The notes: generated from the letters alone by a model not told the origin. A stretch of 20,630 nucleotides of DNA from Clostridia bacterium (GCA_900755995.1 CAAEIM010000093.1:1-20630); one strand, 5' to 3'; shown: positions 14,481 to 20,422, numbered from the stretch's first letter. A program made the numbers and translations.

Positions 14481-15242
14481 TTATCCGTTCTTTAAAACCA
14501 CGCATTTGTTGTTCCTTGAGGTGAATACCGATTCAAAGCTTTCTTTCGGATATTCAACCAAACCCGAAATAGGGTCGGCTATGGTTACGGTGTCGGCACT
14601 GTAGCCTATCAAATCAGCGCAGTGGTCGTCCATACACCAGTCATACTGCCTGCCGTCAGGGGCGCTCCAGCTTTCAATGTCGCTCCGTTCCACCATTCCT
14701 ATGGTAACCCACACCACCACGGGGTAACCCTTATTCACAAGCTCATACAGCTCCTGCGGAGATGTGCCCGTCATATCCACCGCCCTAAGCTTGCTGTTTG
14801 AATCCTTGAGATAATTATTTGCGGCGGTAACAATCGGCGTTGTGCCGCACACATAGCCATATACGCTCGTGGGGTCACCTATAAAATACTGCTCAGGGCT
14901 TGAGCCATACAGATTTCCGTCCTCGCCGTACTCAAAATCATACGGAGTGCAGGGAAGATACTCGGTAGCCATAACATACTTGTCTGCATTGCATCCGCTG
15001 TAATTGAGAGCCATTGTAAGTGCGGTAATCTCACAGCCCGTGGGCAGCTCAGGCTCTTGATAAATTATGTCAAAATTCTGTATAACACAGCTATCCCTTG
15101 AGGCTCTTGATACAACGGCGTTGCTGTTTTGTTGAAAATCGTCAACTTCTTCTGCCTTTTTGCCGCAGCCTGTAATCAGCGGCAGGGCACTGAATATTGA
15201 CAGCAACAAAGCCGTAAATCTGAACGCATTATTCCTTTTCAT
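14481..15242 (-). CDS. C39-like cysteine peptidase lipoprotein
   Basis: This is a 253-residue secreted, membrane-anchored protein of the peptidase C39_2 type. The signal peptide has Lys2-Arg3, a hydrophobic core (7-24) and lipobox ITGC with lipidated Cys26. The papain-like domain spans about 52-250; the likely triad is Cys70 (ELPTGCEITALTMALNYSG), His207 (MDDHCADLIGYS) and Asp223 (TIADPISG), with the YPVVVWVT strand between. Substrate is unknown; members are thought to act on extracellular peptides. I start at ATG 15242, with GGGGGCTG upstream; an in-frame TTG at 15287 would put extra residues before the signal peptide. It is monocistronic with its own promoter and the bidirectional terminator. 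Confidence 0.88.
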   Translation of the reverse strand: MKRNNAFRFTALLLSIFSALPLITGCGKKAEEVDDFQQNSNAVVSRASRDSCVIQNFDIIYQEPELPTGCEITALTMALNYSGCNADKYVMATEYLPCTPYDFEYGEDGNLYGSSPEQYFIGDPTSVYGYVCGTTPIVTAANNYLKDSNSKLRAVDMTGTSPQELYELVNKGYPVVVWVTIGMVERSDIESWSAPDGRQYDWCMDDHCADLIGYSADTVTIADPISGLVEYPKESFESVFTSRNNKCVVLKNG

Positions 15243-15266
15243 CAGCAGCCCCCGTTTCTCAACTAT

Positions 15267-15294
15267 AATGTAATTCTGACTCAACACAAGTCAA
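15267..15294 (-). promoter_or_regulatory. Candidate promoter of the C39-like peptidase gene
   Basis: On the minus strand, TTGACT (15289-15294) and TACATT (15267-15272) are 16 bp apart. The leader would be short (about 18 nt) and would hold just the ribosome binding site. Confidence 0.4.
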
Positions 15295-15420
15295 TTAAAT
15301 ATCATTGTATAATTTTATCATAATAATCCATTAAAGTCAACAAAATATGCATATCTGCGACATCAGATTTTGTGAAATTGCAGAGGATTTTCAGTTAATA
15401 TCACGTTTTACGAGGGCATA

Positions 15421-16257
15421 TTAGTGCCACAGCACTTCCTCATTGCCTGTTTTAAGGTATTCCCGAGTTCTATTTACATACGGCAGAGGTTCGGTGCTCG
15501 CCGCTATCTGTTCAAAGCAACTTCTCGCCTGCTCGGTATCACCAAGCACCATATAGGCAAGTCCAAGTATGTAGATTGGAAGAGCAGTATTAATAGCCTG
15601 TTTTTTTGAGTGTATTTTTTTGGAGCGTTCTAAATTAATATGTCTTTGCCTTATATCCATAAACATTTGCGCCGCCTGCACAGAGCGTGTTCTGCGCAGT
15701 TCGAGTACGCTGTAGTATATTTCATATTCCGACAATAGCTTTGAATACAGCTTAAGGTTTGTGTTTCTCACGCCGTTTAATACCTGATGAGTTAAGTTGA
15801 TGAAGTTAAAATACATCGGTTCGTTACCTAAGGAAAGATAAATGTCGGCTGTGTTTAAAAAGCAATAAAAACTTTCTGTAGGCCTTTTAAAATCATTAAT
15901 TATCCTGTTATAAATATCAAGCGCCTCTGGGTACCGCTCATACATTACATATGCACACGCAATATTAGTGGATATGGCATTTCTTACAACTTTTGGAACC
16001 AATCGGCGGCTTAAAAATTTATTTTGTTCTGCTATAAAGTCATTAAGATTGCTGAACATCTTAGGAATAGTTTTGTTGTATTTTCGGGCAGCATAATAAT
16101 TAATAAGAAATTTAACTGCTATCAAGATTATAAAATCAATGCATAAACAAACCGTCTGCCAATCATTAGGAATAAATATACAAGCAATTAGGAGTGCAAT
16201 TAAAATTACTATCCCTGTAATGTAAAGAAAAGACGTTAAAGGAAAAATCATAGCCAC
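15421..16257 (-). CDS. Membrane-anchored TPR-like protein of unknown function
   Basis: This protein of 278 residues has two hydrophobic segments at its N terminus (about residues 4-30 and 34-54), separated by a short polar turn (PNDWQT), and a long cytoplasmic part. The soluble part has helix pairs of the tetratricopeptide kind: ISTNIACAYVMYERYPEALDIYNRII, CFLNTADIYLSLGN and LPIYILGLAYMVLGDTEQARSCFEQIA, the last being a good TPR match. Partner proteins are unknown. The GTG start at 16257 is chosen because a perfect AGGAGGT lies exactly seven nt upstream; an ATG at 16299 is in frame but has a poor site and only about 12 nt of leader. Transcribed alone. Confidence 0.82.
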   Translation of the reverse strand: MAMIFPLTSFLYITGIVILIALLIACIFIPNDWQTVCLCIDFIILIAVKFLINYYAARKYNKTIPKMFSNLNDFIAEQNKFLSRRLVPKVVRNAISTNIACAYVMYERYPEALDIYNRIINDFKRPTESFYCFLNTADIYLSLGNEPMYFNFINLTHQVLNGVRNTNLKLYSKLLSEYEIYYSVLELRRTRSVQAAQMFMDIRQRHINLERSKKIHSKKQAINTALPIYILGLAYMVLGDTEQARSCFEQIAASTEPLPYVNRTREYLKTGNEEVLWH

Positions 16258-16317
16258 AGCGGTTACCTCCTGCCTGTTTAAAACAGATAAACCTTTCATT
16301 GGTTCATCTTTTACAAA

Positions 16318-16347
16318 ATTATATCATGTTATATCAAAAATTGTCAA
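16318..16347 (-). promoter_or_regulatory. Promoter of the TPR-protein gene
   Basis: On the minus strand a perfect TTGACA (16342-16347) and a perfect TATAAT (16318-16323) are 18 bp apart. The start of transcription near 16311 favours the GTG start at 16257 over the ATG at 16299. Confidence 0.85.
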
Positions 16348-16430
16348 CAAAATCAGCACTTTACAAGTGAGAATTTAAATTTAAGAATTACAAAAATTTC
16401 AAAATCGCAGAAAACAATACTTTTTCGTAT

Positions 16431-17195
16431 TTACTTTGCTAAATACAAATCTATGGCATCATAAATGTTTATAACTCCGCCTACACCGTCAATCGCCTTC
16501 TTCATATCATTTTCAAAAGCGTTTCGTACCTTTTCAGGCAAAGCATTATGGTCGGAATAGGTCTTAATTAAGGATATGTATTCATCTCTTGTCAGTTTGC
16601 GAATGCGTTTATAAATCCTTGACTTAATATTCGTAAAACCAAATTGTTCAAGTTCATTGATTTGTTCCTGACATTTTGCCGAATCAAATTCAGCAGATGT
16701 TTTATCATTCGGTCAGTATTTTTTATACACAGCCATACTTGCAAGGTTTGTTATATCGTCTGCATTGCTGACAAAAGGGTGATTCCAGAACAGGGCGACA
16801 GTACCATCAGATTTCAGCAATGATTTAATTTTTGCATACCCCTCAAGTTTTGGTATCCAATGAAAAGCAGTTGCACTGTAAATAAGGTCAAAGCCCTTTT
16901 CATGTAAATCAGCTTCAATAAAATCCGAATTAATAATACTGAAATTATTAAAATGCGAAATTTTCCGGGCACAGTATCTCGCAAGCTTATCGCCAAGCTC
17001 AACGGCAGTCACGTTACAGCCTTTATTTAGGAACGGCAAAGTAGCTTGTCCTGTGCCAATTCCAATTTCAAGTACATCACTTTTTTCTGATAAATTGACG
17101 TAATCAAAAATATCCTCAAATAACTCCTTCGGATAATCAGGTCTTGACCTGTCGTAATTGTATTCATCTGTATTAAAGGTTCTTTTTAAGTCCAT
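16431..17195 (-). pseudogene. Class I SAM-dependent methyltransferase interrupted by one in-frame TGA
   Basis: Read through one stop codon, this is a 254-codon gene of normal length for its family. Residues 1-160 hold the Rossmann part: SRPDYPKELF (17-26), motif I VLEIGIGTGQATLPF (41-55), AVELG (64-68) and YSATAFHWI (106-114). Codon 161 is TGA (16713-16715). The frame then continues without a break for 93 codons (PNDKTSAEFD ... TYSDHNALP ... GGVINIYDAIDLYLAK) to TAA at 16431; TYSDH near this position and a GG-x-I-x-IYD-TIDL end are typical of the family. The ribosome binding site GAGGGT and the ATG at 17195 are intact. So a single nonsense change, or a sequencing error, separates it from an intact gene. 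The methyl acceptor is unknown. The first 160 codons could still yield a truncated protein. Confidence 0.88.
16439..16524. repeat. 86-bp direct repeat, copy 1 (3' end of the methyltransferase gene)
   Basis: 16439-16524 and 17706-17791 match at 82 of 86 positions in the same orientation, 1267 bp apart. Copy 1 encodes the C terminus of the interrupted methyltransferase; copy 2 encodes the same peptide just upstream of the acetyltransferase. The pair could recombine and delete the intervening acetyltransferase and methyltransferase. Confidence 0.95.
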
Positions 17196-17247
17196 AATCA
17201 GTTACCCTCTATACATTTCTCCATTAAATAAAATCTTCCCATTCGCC

Positions 17248-17692
17248 TCATATTTTCTTTGTAAAGCAGATTATTCTGTTTGCTTCGTCAAAGCCTGAAT
17301 TTTTATGAAACTGCAAGCTGATTTCATTATCAAGTTCACAGTCGCCGGCAATTTCACTGCATCCCTTTTTCTTTGCCCACTGCTCACAGTATTTTAAAAG
17401 CTGTTTTGCATAGCCCTGTTTTCGATATTCTTCCTTTATAAAAATTCCTTCTAAATATCCTACGGGTCTGCTGTTTGTGCCCTCAACATAATCGTGCCTT
17501 AATCCGCATTGTGCAAAACCTTGTATATTTCCGTCAACAACCAGCAGGAATAAAGCATTATTATCACTCTCAATTAACGAAGAAACGCTATTTGACAGTT
17601 TTTCTGCTGTATGGCTGTTCCACATCTGAACAGCTAATAAATCGATAGCTTCACTATCGGCACTTGGTAGCTTTTCTGTACTCTATGTTCAT
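17248..17692 (-). pseudogene. AAC(6')-like aminoglycoside acetyltransferase with a frameshift near its start
   Basis: Residues from ATG 17625 onward form a GNAT acetyltransferase very like aminoglycoside 6'-N-acetyltransferases: GFAQCGLRHDYVEG, VGYLEGIFIKEEYRKQGYAK (acetyl-CoA binding), CEQWAKKKGC, DCELDN and GFDEANRIICF. That reading lacks the first strand and helix. They are found upstream in another frame: ATG 17692, preceded by a perfect GGAGGT at seven nt, gives MNIEYRKATKC, and after one extra C (in GCC, 17659-17661) the main frame continues DSEAIDLLAVQMWNS. Joined, the protein is 147 residues, the usual length. So the gene is broken by a +1 shift. The ATG overlaps the stop of an upstream methyltransferase remnant by four bases, suggesting a formerly coupled pair. 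Function is by family; the substrate is not proven. Confidence 0.85.
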
Positions 17693-17791
17693 AATAAATA
17701 CCTCCCTAAATATAAATCTATCGTATCATAAATATTTATAACTCCGCCTACACCGTCAATCGCCTTCTTCATATCATTTTCAAAAGCGTTT
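17689..17791 (-). pseudogene. 3' remnant of a second methyltransferase gene
   Basis: On the minus strand this encodes NAFENDMKKAIDGVGGV followed by INIYDTIDLYL and then GRYLL, ending in TGA at 17689-17691. It is the same C-terminal peptide as the interrupted methyltransferase at 16431. Homology stops near 17791; beyond that the frame runs on through unrelated sequence to a TAG at 17848-17850. The body of the gene has been lost. Its stop overlaps the acetyltransferase ATG (ATGA). Confidence 0.85.
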
Positions 17792-17822
17792 TTTCCATCA
17801 ACGGAAGTTGACACTTTCTCAT

Positions 17823-17855
17823 CTATACTAATCTTACCTATACTAACCTATACTG
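17823..17855. repeat. Three CTATACT direct repeats
   Basis: CTATACT occurs at 17823-17829, 17838-17844 and 17848-17854, the last two as the adjoining units CCTATACTAA and CCTATACTG. They lie between the methyltransferase remnant and the tRNA terminator. Function is unknown; they may be replication slippage products or protein-binding sites. Confidence 0.6.
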
Positions 17856-17883
17856 TTGATACATTTTTAATTCCGATAACGTA

Positions 17884-17929
17884 AAAAACCGCACCCAAAG
17901 CCTGAAAAACAGCTTTGAGTGCGGTTTTT
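17884..17929. terminator. Bidirectional terminator, original tRNA-Thr terminator
   Basis: An 11-bp outer stem (AAAAACCGCAC, 17884-17894, with GTGCGGTTTTT, 17919-17929) and a 6-bp inner stem (CAAAGC with GCTTTG) are separated by one-base bulges. It lies four bases beyond the 3' end of the tRNA fragment on the minus strand, as expected for the terminator of the former intact tRNA gene. Confidence 0.9.
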
Positions 17930-17933
17930 GCTT

Positions 17934-17977
17934 TGGAGCTGATAACGGGATTTGAACCCGTGACCTCGTCCTTACCA
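17934..17977 (-). other. 3' fragment of tRNA-Thr(GGT): attachment site of an integrated element
   Basis: On the minus strand the 44 nt run from the anticodon loop to CCA: T-GGT-AA loop, GGACG anticodon stem strand, AGGTC variable loop, a T arm ACGGG-TTCAAAT-CCCGT, then TATCAGC-T-CCA. The D arm, 5' acceptor strand and 5' anticodon stem strand are missing, so it cannot be a functional tRNA. Such 3' fragments are what integrases leave at the far end of elements inserted into tRNA genes. Given its orientation, the element lies to the right and an intact tRNA-Thr is expected at its other end, outside the window. The last ten bases (GTCCTTACCA, plus strand, 17968-17977) are repeated exactly at 17978-17987. 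Confidence 0.85.
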
Positions 17978-18087
17978 GTCCTTACCAAACGGTTTTATAT
18001 GTTTTTGTCTTGTTTTGCAATCTTTAATAAATGGCTTTGTTATGCGGTTTTTGAGGGATTGGCTTTTTGTGTGGTTTAGTCTGTTTT

Positions 18088-18139
18088 GGGGTTTATTTGC
18101 TGATTTAAACCCCAAATAAACCCCAAATAAACCCCAGAA
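18088..18139. repeat. 11-bp tandem repeats plus an inverted copy near the attachment site (possible integrase arm sites)
   Basis: AAACCCCAAAT occurs at 18107-18117 and 18118-18128, followed by AAACCCCA at 18129-18136. An inverted partner, GGGGTTTATTT, is at 18088-18098. The 11-bp period places the sites on one face of the helix. They sit 110-160 bp inside the inferred element end, where tyrosine recombinases of the Tn916/lambda kind bind arm sites. The function is inferred. Confidence 0.75.
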
Positions 18140-18372
18140 AATAAACCTTGCTTTCGCCGTCTGAGCTGCGTATGTTTTCGCCTGCCCTTGACCTCAGCGG
18201 AAAGCACGGACGGGCAAGCACTCCGCAACCGCTCTTCCTTGGTGTGGTCGCTTGTCTGATGAACGCCTGTAGCAAGCCTGCATTTTTCCTGACTGCGTTT
18301 ATCCTCTGAATGTAAAATTACACCTATTAACAATAAAATCCCCACACAGGGCAATTCTCGGCTTGTGTGGGG
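18140..18372. other. Non-coding stretch with one hairpin
   Basis: I see no gene here. A 9-bp inverted repeat (CCCCACACA, 18340-18348, with TGTGTGGGG, 18364-18372) followed by TGCTTTTGCTTT could be a weak terminator. TGCCC (18183-18187) and GGGCA (18212-18216) form a second small inverted repeat in a GC-richer patch; an origin of transfer cannot be excluded but nothing identifies one. A further hairpin, GCAGCGG with CCGCTGC, is at 18396-18424. Confidence 0.4.
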
Positions 18373-18444
18373 TGCTTTTGCTTTATTTATGATGTGCAGC
18401 GGAATACATCAGCCTTGCCGCTGCGCATATTCAGGCATAAGAAA

Positions 18445-18470
18445 GGCAAGCCTGTATTTCAAGACTTGCC
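18445..18470 (-). terminator. Possible terminator of the YgiT-type operon
   Basis: GGCAAG (18445-18450) pairs with CTTGCC (18465-18470), just past the stop at 18480; on the minus strand TTTCTTATG follows. The stem is short and the T-run is poor. Confidence 0.45.
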
Positions 18471-18479
18471 ATTGTTCAA

Positions 18480-18713
18480 TTACGCTACTTTGTCCGTGGT
18501 ATATTCCACAACCGCAATTTCGGTCATAAAGCTGCTTACAGCCTTTACAATATCGTCAAGCCTTTTCGCTACCTCGTCGGTAAAAACCGTTTCACCGCAT
18601 TGGGAGCATTCAAGGCAGGGTACATTTTTTACAATAACAATACACTTTTTCAAATCGACAAAATGCGTTGTTGTGCTTGGCTTTAAATCGCCTTTGCAGA
18701 AAAAGCAAGTCAT
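18480..18713 (-). CDS. YgiT-type zinc-finger protein, probable antitoxin
   Basis: This 77-residue protein has two CxxC pairs, Cys3/Cys6 (MTCFFCKG) and Cys36/Cys39 (CLECSQCGE), the zinc-binding N-terminal module of MqsA-like antitoxins, followed by a helix (TDEVAKRLDDIVKAVSSF). The C-terminal helix-turn-helix of full MqsA is absent. The ATG lies two bases after the stop of the DUF4258-like gene, and its ribosome binding site GAAAGGAG is inside that gene, so the pair is tightly coupled. In such pairs the zinc-finger protein is thought to neutralise the partner; this is by context, not shown here. Confidence 0.85.
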   Translation of the reverse strand: MTCFFCKGDLKPSTTTHFVDLKKCIVIVKNVPCLECSQCGETVFTDEVAKRLDDIVKAVSSFMTEIAVVEYTTDKVA

Positions 18714-18715
18714 TA

Positions 18716-19036
18716 TTATTTCTCCTTTCGGGTTTCTAAATCATTTCTGAACTTATCTGATGTTGGGAAATAAGCGGTAATAATGCTTACAATATCGCCG
18801 CTGCACCCTGCAACAATGTGTATATATTCATTATTCAGGCTCAACCCCAATATAAGACAAGCCGGATACGGATAGCTGTCGGGGTATTGCTCTATTATTT
18901 TACCTGTAGATATGGCGTTGAATATATCTTCACGATATAAATTTCTTTCCTGCAACCGCCTTAATGCGTGTGTAGTCCACACTACAGCACCGTTACTACA
19001 TAGCTTTTGCAATAATTCAATAGATAATTCATTCAT
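18716..19036 (-). CDS. DUF4258-like protein, probable toxin
   Basis: This 106-residue protein has the N-terminal TTHALRRLQERNL (21-33), the basic His/Arg motif typical of DUF4258 proteins, a central YPDSYPYPACLILGLSLNNEYIHIVAGC and a C-terminal IITAYFP strand. The fold resembles small RelE/HigB-like ribonucleases, which fits a toxin role next to a YgiT-type protein, but activity is unproven. I start at ATG 19036 with AAAGGTAA about nine nt upstream; the frame is open further upstream but that part overlaps the preceding gene. It is 34 bp after the ribbon-helix-helix gene. Confidence 0.85.
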   Translation of the reverse strand: MNELSIELLQKLCSNGAVVWTTHALRRLQERNLYREDIFNAISTGKIIEQYPDSYPYPACLILGLSLNNEYIHIVAGCSGDIVSIITAYFPTSDKFRNDLETRKEK

Positions 19037-19070
19037 CTTGTTCTTACCTTTCAAGGCTTGTGCAGCGGCA

Positions 19071-19271
19071 TTATTCGTTTGTTTCCCTCTGCATTGTTTC
19101 ATCAATCGCACGGTTTACAAAGCCGTTTATGCTCTCGCCGTTTTGCTCGGCGTGGGCTTTTATGATGTCTTTCTGACCTTTTGGCACTGCTATGTTGATA
19201 CGGTCATAGGCTTTTGCATTATATCGGTTGTTAGCTTCAATTCTCGCTTTGCTGTTCTTGTTCTCTGCCAT
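19071..19271 (-). CDS. Ribbon-helix-helix (Arc/CopG-like) DNA-binding protein
   Basis: This 66-residue protein has a basic N-terminal tail (AENKNSKARIEANNRYNAKAY) and an Arc-like fold: strand DRINIAVP, helix KGQKDIIKAHAEQNG, then ESINGFVNRAIDETMQR. Such proteins bind DNA as dimers of dimers and regulate their own operons. The start at ATG 19271 follows AAAGGTGG; an in-frame start at 19358 would run through the promoter. As first gene of a three-gene operon, divergent from the HIRAN operon, it is the best candidate to bind the TACACTTAA boxes. Confidence 0.88.
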   Translation of the reverse strand: MAENKNSKARIEANNRYNAKAYDRINIAVPKGQKDIIKAHAEQNGESINGFVNRAIDETMQRETNE

Positions 19272-19313
19272 TTTTGCACCACCTTTGTATAAAGCACCTT
19301 TTTCATTATCCTT

Positions 19314-19342
19314 ATTATACCACAACTTGTTACACTTAACAA
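19314..19342 (-). promoter_or_regulatory. Promoter of the ribbon-helix-helix / toxin-antitoxin-like operon
   Basis: On the minus strand TTGTTA (19337-19342) and TATAAT (19314-19319) are 17 bp apart. Box 1 of the TACACTTAA repeats (19331-19339) and a 7-bp inverted repeat CTTGTTA-CACT-TAACAAG (19326-19343) lie over the spacer and -35. Confidence 0.8.
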
Positions 19343-19413
19343 GTACAATTATGCACAAAGATTACACTTAAACATTGTATATAATGCCTATTGAATACAC
19401 TTAAACATTGTAT
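19331..19413. promoter_or_regulatory. Three phased TACACTTAA boxes in the divergent control region
   Basis: TACACTTAA occurs at 19331-19339, 19363-19371 and 19396-19404, steps of 32 and 33 bp (three helix turns). Boxes 2 and 3 extend to an identical 18-mer, TACACTTAAACATTGTAT (19363-19380 and 19396-19413). Box 1 falls within the minus-strand promoter and box 3 fills the spacer of the plus-strand promoter. This is the layout of a shared operator. Confidence 0.85.
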
Positions 19414-19419
19414 TATAAT
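19391..19419 (+). promoter_or_regulatory. Promoter of the HIRAN operon
   Basis: TTGAAT (19391-19396) and TATAAT (19414-19419) are 17 bp apart. The spacer is almost exactly the 18-bp repeat (box 3), so a bound protein would block RNA polymerase. Confidence 0.8.
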
Positions 19420-19451
19420 ATAATCACAGGATAAGGAAAGGGGGAATACAA

Positions 19452-19874
19452 ATGCTTAACCGTTCTATCATATGCAGGATTGCAAACAGCTTGCGCAGGT
19501 GTGGTTACACTCTTTCGCAGGCGTTCAGAATGGCTTGGCGGCTCGCAAAGGGCAAGGCAAGCGTAAAGGTTGCAGGCGTTACCAAAGAGCGCAGGCAAGA
19601 GGCTATAGAGCATTTGAGCAGATACAACCCCGATACGGTCAGCTTTACCCTGATAAGAGAAAAAAGCAACAGCTACGACTGCAACGCCATTGCGGTTTAT
19701 GCAAGCGTGGGCTGCGGCAAGCCGTACAAAATGGGGTATATTTCCGCTGCTGTTGCGTGTTTACTTAGTGGCGTAATTGATAATATCACAGCCGTAAACG
19801 CACGCTTACAGGCAATTACAGGCGGTTTTTATGCCGATATGGTGCAGGGCTTGAGGCTCACGCTTTCAATTTAA
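19452..19874 (+). CDS. HIRAN-domain protein
   Basis: The 140-residue protein has an Arg-rich N-terminal helix (CRIANSLRRCGYTLSQAFRMAWRLAKG, about 8-34) followed by a HIRAN-like domain (about 36-138): VKVAGVTKERRQEAIEHL, FTLIREKSNSYDCNAIAVYA (65-84) and YKMGYISAAVACLLSGVID (92-110). HIRAN domains bind single-stranded 3' DNA ends in the HLTF/Rad5 family, where they are fused to helicases; stand-alone bacterial forms such as this are of unknown role and frequent on mobile elements. The start follows GGAAAGGGGG. It leads an operon with the ImmA-like gene 20 bp downstream. Confidence 0.82.
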   Translation: MLNRSIICRIANSLRRCGYTLSQAFRMAWRLAKGKASVKVAGVTKERRQEAIEHLSRYNPDTVSFTLIREKSNSYDCNAIAVYASVGCGKPYKMGYISAAVACLLSGVIDNITAVNARLQAITGGFYADMVQGLRLTLSI

Positions 19875-19894
19875 AAGAGAAAGGATAATGACAA

Positions 19895-20218
19895 ATGGGA
19901 TTATTAAATGAAATCTGTAAAGACGAAAACATTAGACTTATAAAGTTTACAGATGAACTCGGAGAAATGCTAATAGGGGATTCAAACATCATAGGGCAAG
20001 GGTTGGCGGTCGTACAAGGCGATAAAAAATATGTTTTACTCGACGATACCGCACAGAAATGGGAAAAGCAATTTACAGTAGCTCACGAAGTTGCACATCA
20101 TTTATTTGGGCATTTGCGTCCTGAAACGAGTATTACTCCTCAGGATAGAGAAAACGAAGCTAATATATTTGCTTCTGTGTTAATTGCTTTGCTTTTGTTT
20201 CAAGAATATAAAAACTAA
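19895..20218 (+). CDS. ImmA/IrrE-like zinc metallopeptidase (short form)
   Basis: This 107-residue protein carries the zinc site HEVAHHLFGH, with His64, Glu65 and His68, and a downstream Glu88 in ENEANIFASVLI, the second part of the ImmA/IrrE signature. It lacks the extra C-terminal region of most family members and ends in LFQEYKN soon after the motif. In ICEBs1, ImmA cleaves the repressor ImmR to switch the element on; no Xre-type repressor is visible next to this gene, so its substrate is unknown. AGAAAGGAT precedes the ATG. Confidence 0.88.
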   Translation: MGLLNEICKDENIRLIKFTDELGEMLIGDSNIIGQGLAVVQGDKKYVLLDDTAQKWEKQFTVAHEVAHHLFGHLRPETSITPQDRENEANIFASVLIALLLFQEYKN

Positions 20219-20245
20219 ATTTCCGATACGAAAGGAGAGTACACA

Positions 20246-20422
20246 ATGAAAGCTTTAACTTTAACCGCTGCGGAAATTGCAACGCTTGTAATGCTCAGTG
20301 CGACTATTCAGGACATTTTAAGCGATACCGCAACCAATGACACCTTGGACGAATTGAAAGCCTTACAGACTGATTTAGACGGTATTTTGTATAATGACAA
20401 AAGCCCCTTGAGCAATGCCTAA
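20246..20422 (+). CDS. Small acidic protein of unknown function (58 aa)
   Basis: A strong AAAGGAGAG lies ten nt before the ATG, and the frame gives MKALTLTAAEIATLVMLSAT and then IQDILSDTATNDTLDELKAL, ending QTDLDGILYNDKSPLSNA. It looks like two helices, the first partly hydrophobic, the second acidic. It starts 27 bp after the ImmA-like gene and is probably the third gene of the operon. I do not recognise a family. Confidence 0.7.
   Translation: MKALTLTAAEIATLVMLSATIQDILSDTATNDTLDELKALQTDLDGILYNDKSPLSNA

Noticed and set aside
16713..16715. TGA as a recoded amino acid (including selenocysteine)
   Set aside because: TGA ends rimM, trmD, folE, folA, rsmD and other genes here, no selenocysteine insertion hairpin is evident, and the family does not use selenocysteine; a nonsense mutation or error is simpler.
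18076..18354. Open frame of 92 codons on the minus strand (TTG start)
   Set aside because: It starts inside a hairpin without a ribosome binding site, runs through the 11-bp repeats and shows no family character.
19331..19413. CRISPR-like array
   Set aside because: The repeats are 9-18 bp with 14-24 bp between them, lie over two promoters and have no cas genes; operator sites fit better.
19472..19768. Second frame of 98 codons inside the HIRAN gene
   Set aside because: It overlaps a better-supported gene with a strong ribosome binding site; its product is a Lys/Arg/Gln-rich shadow.
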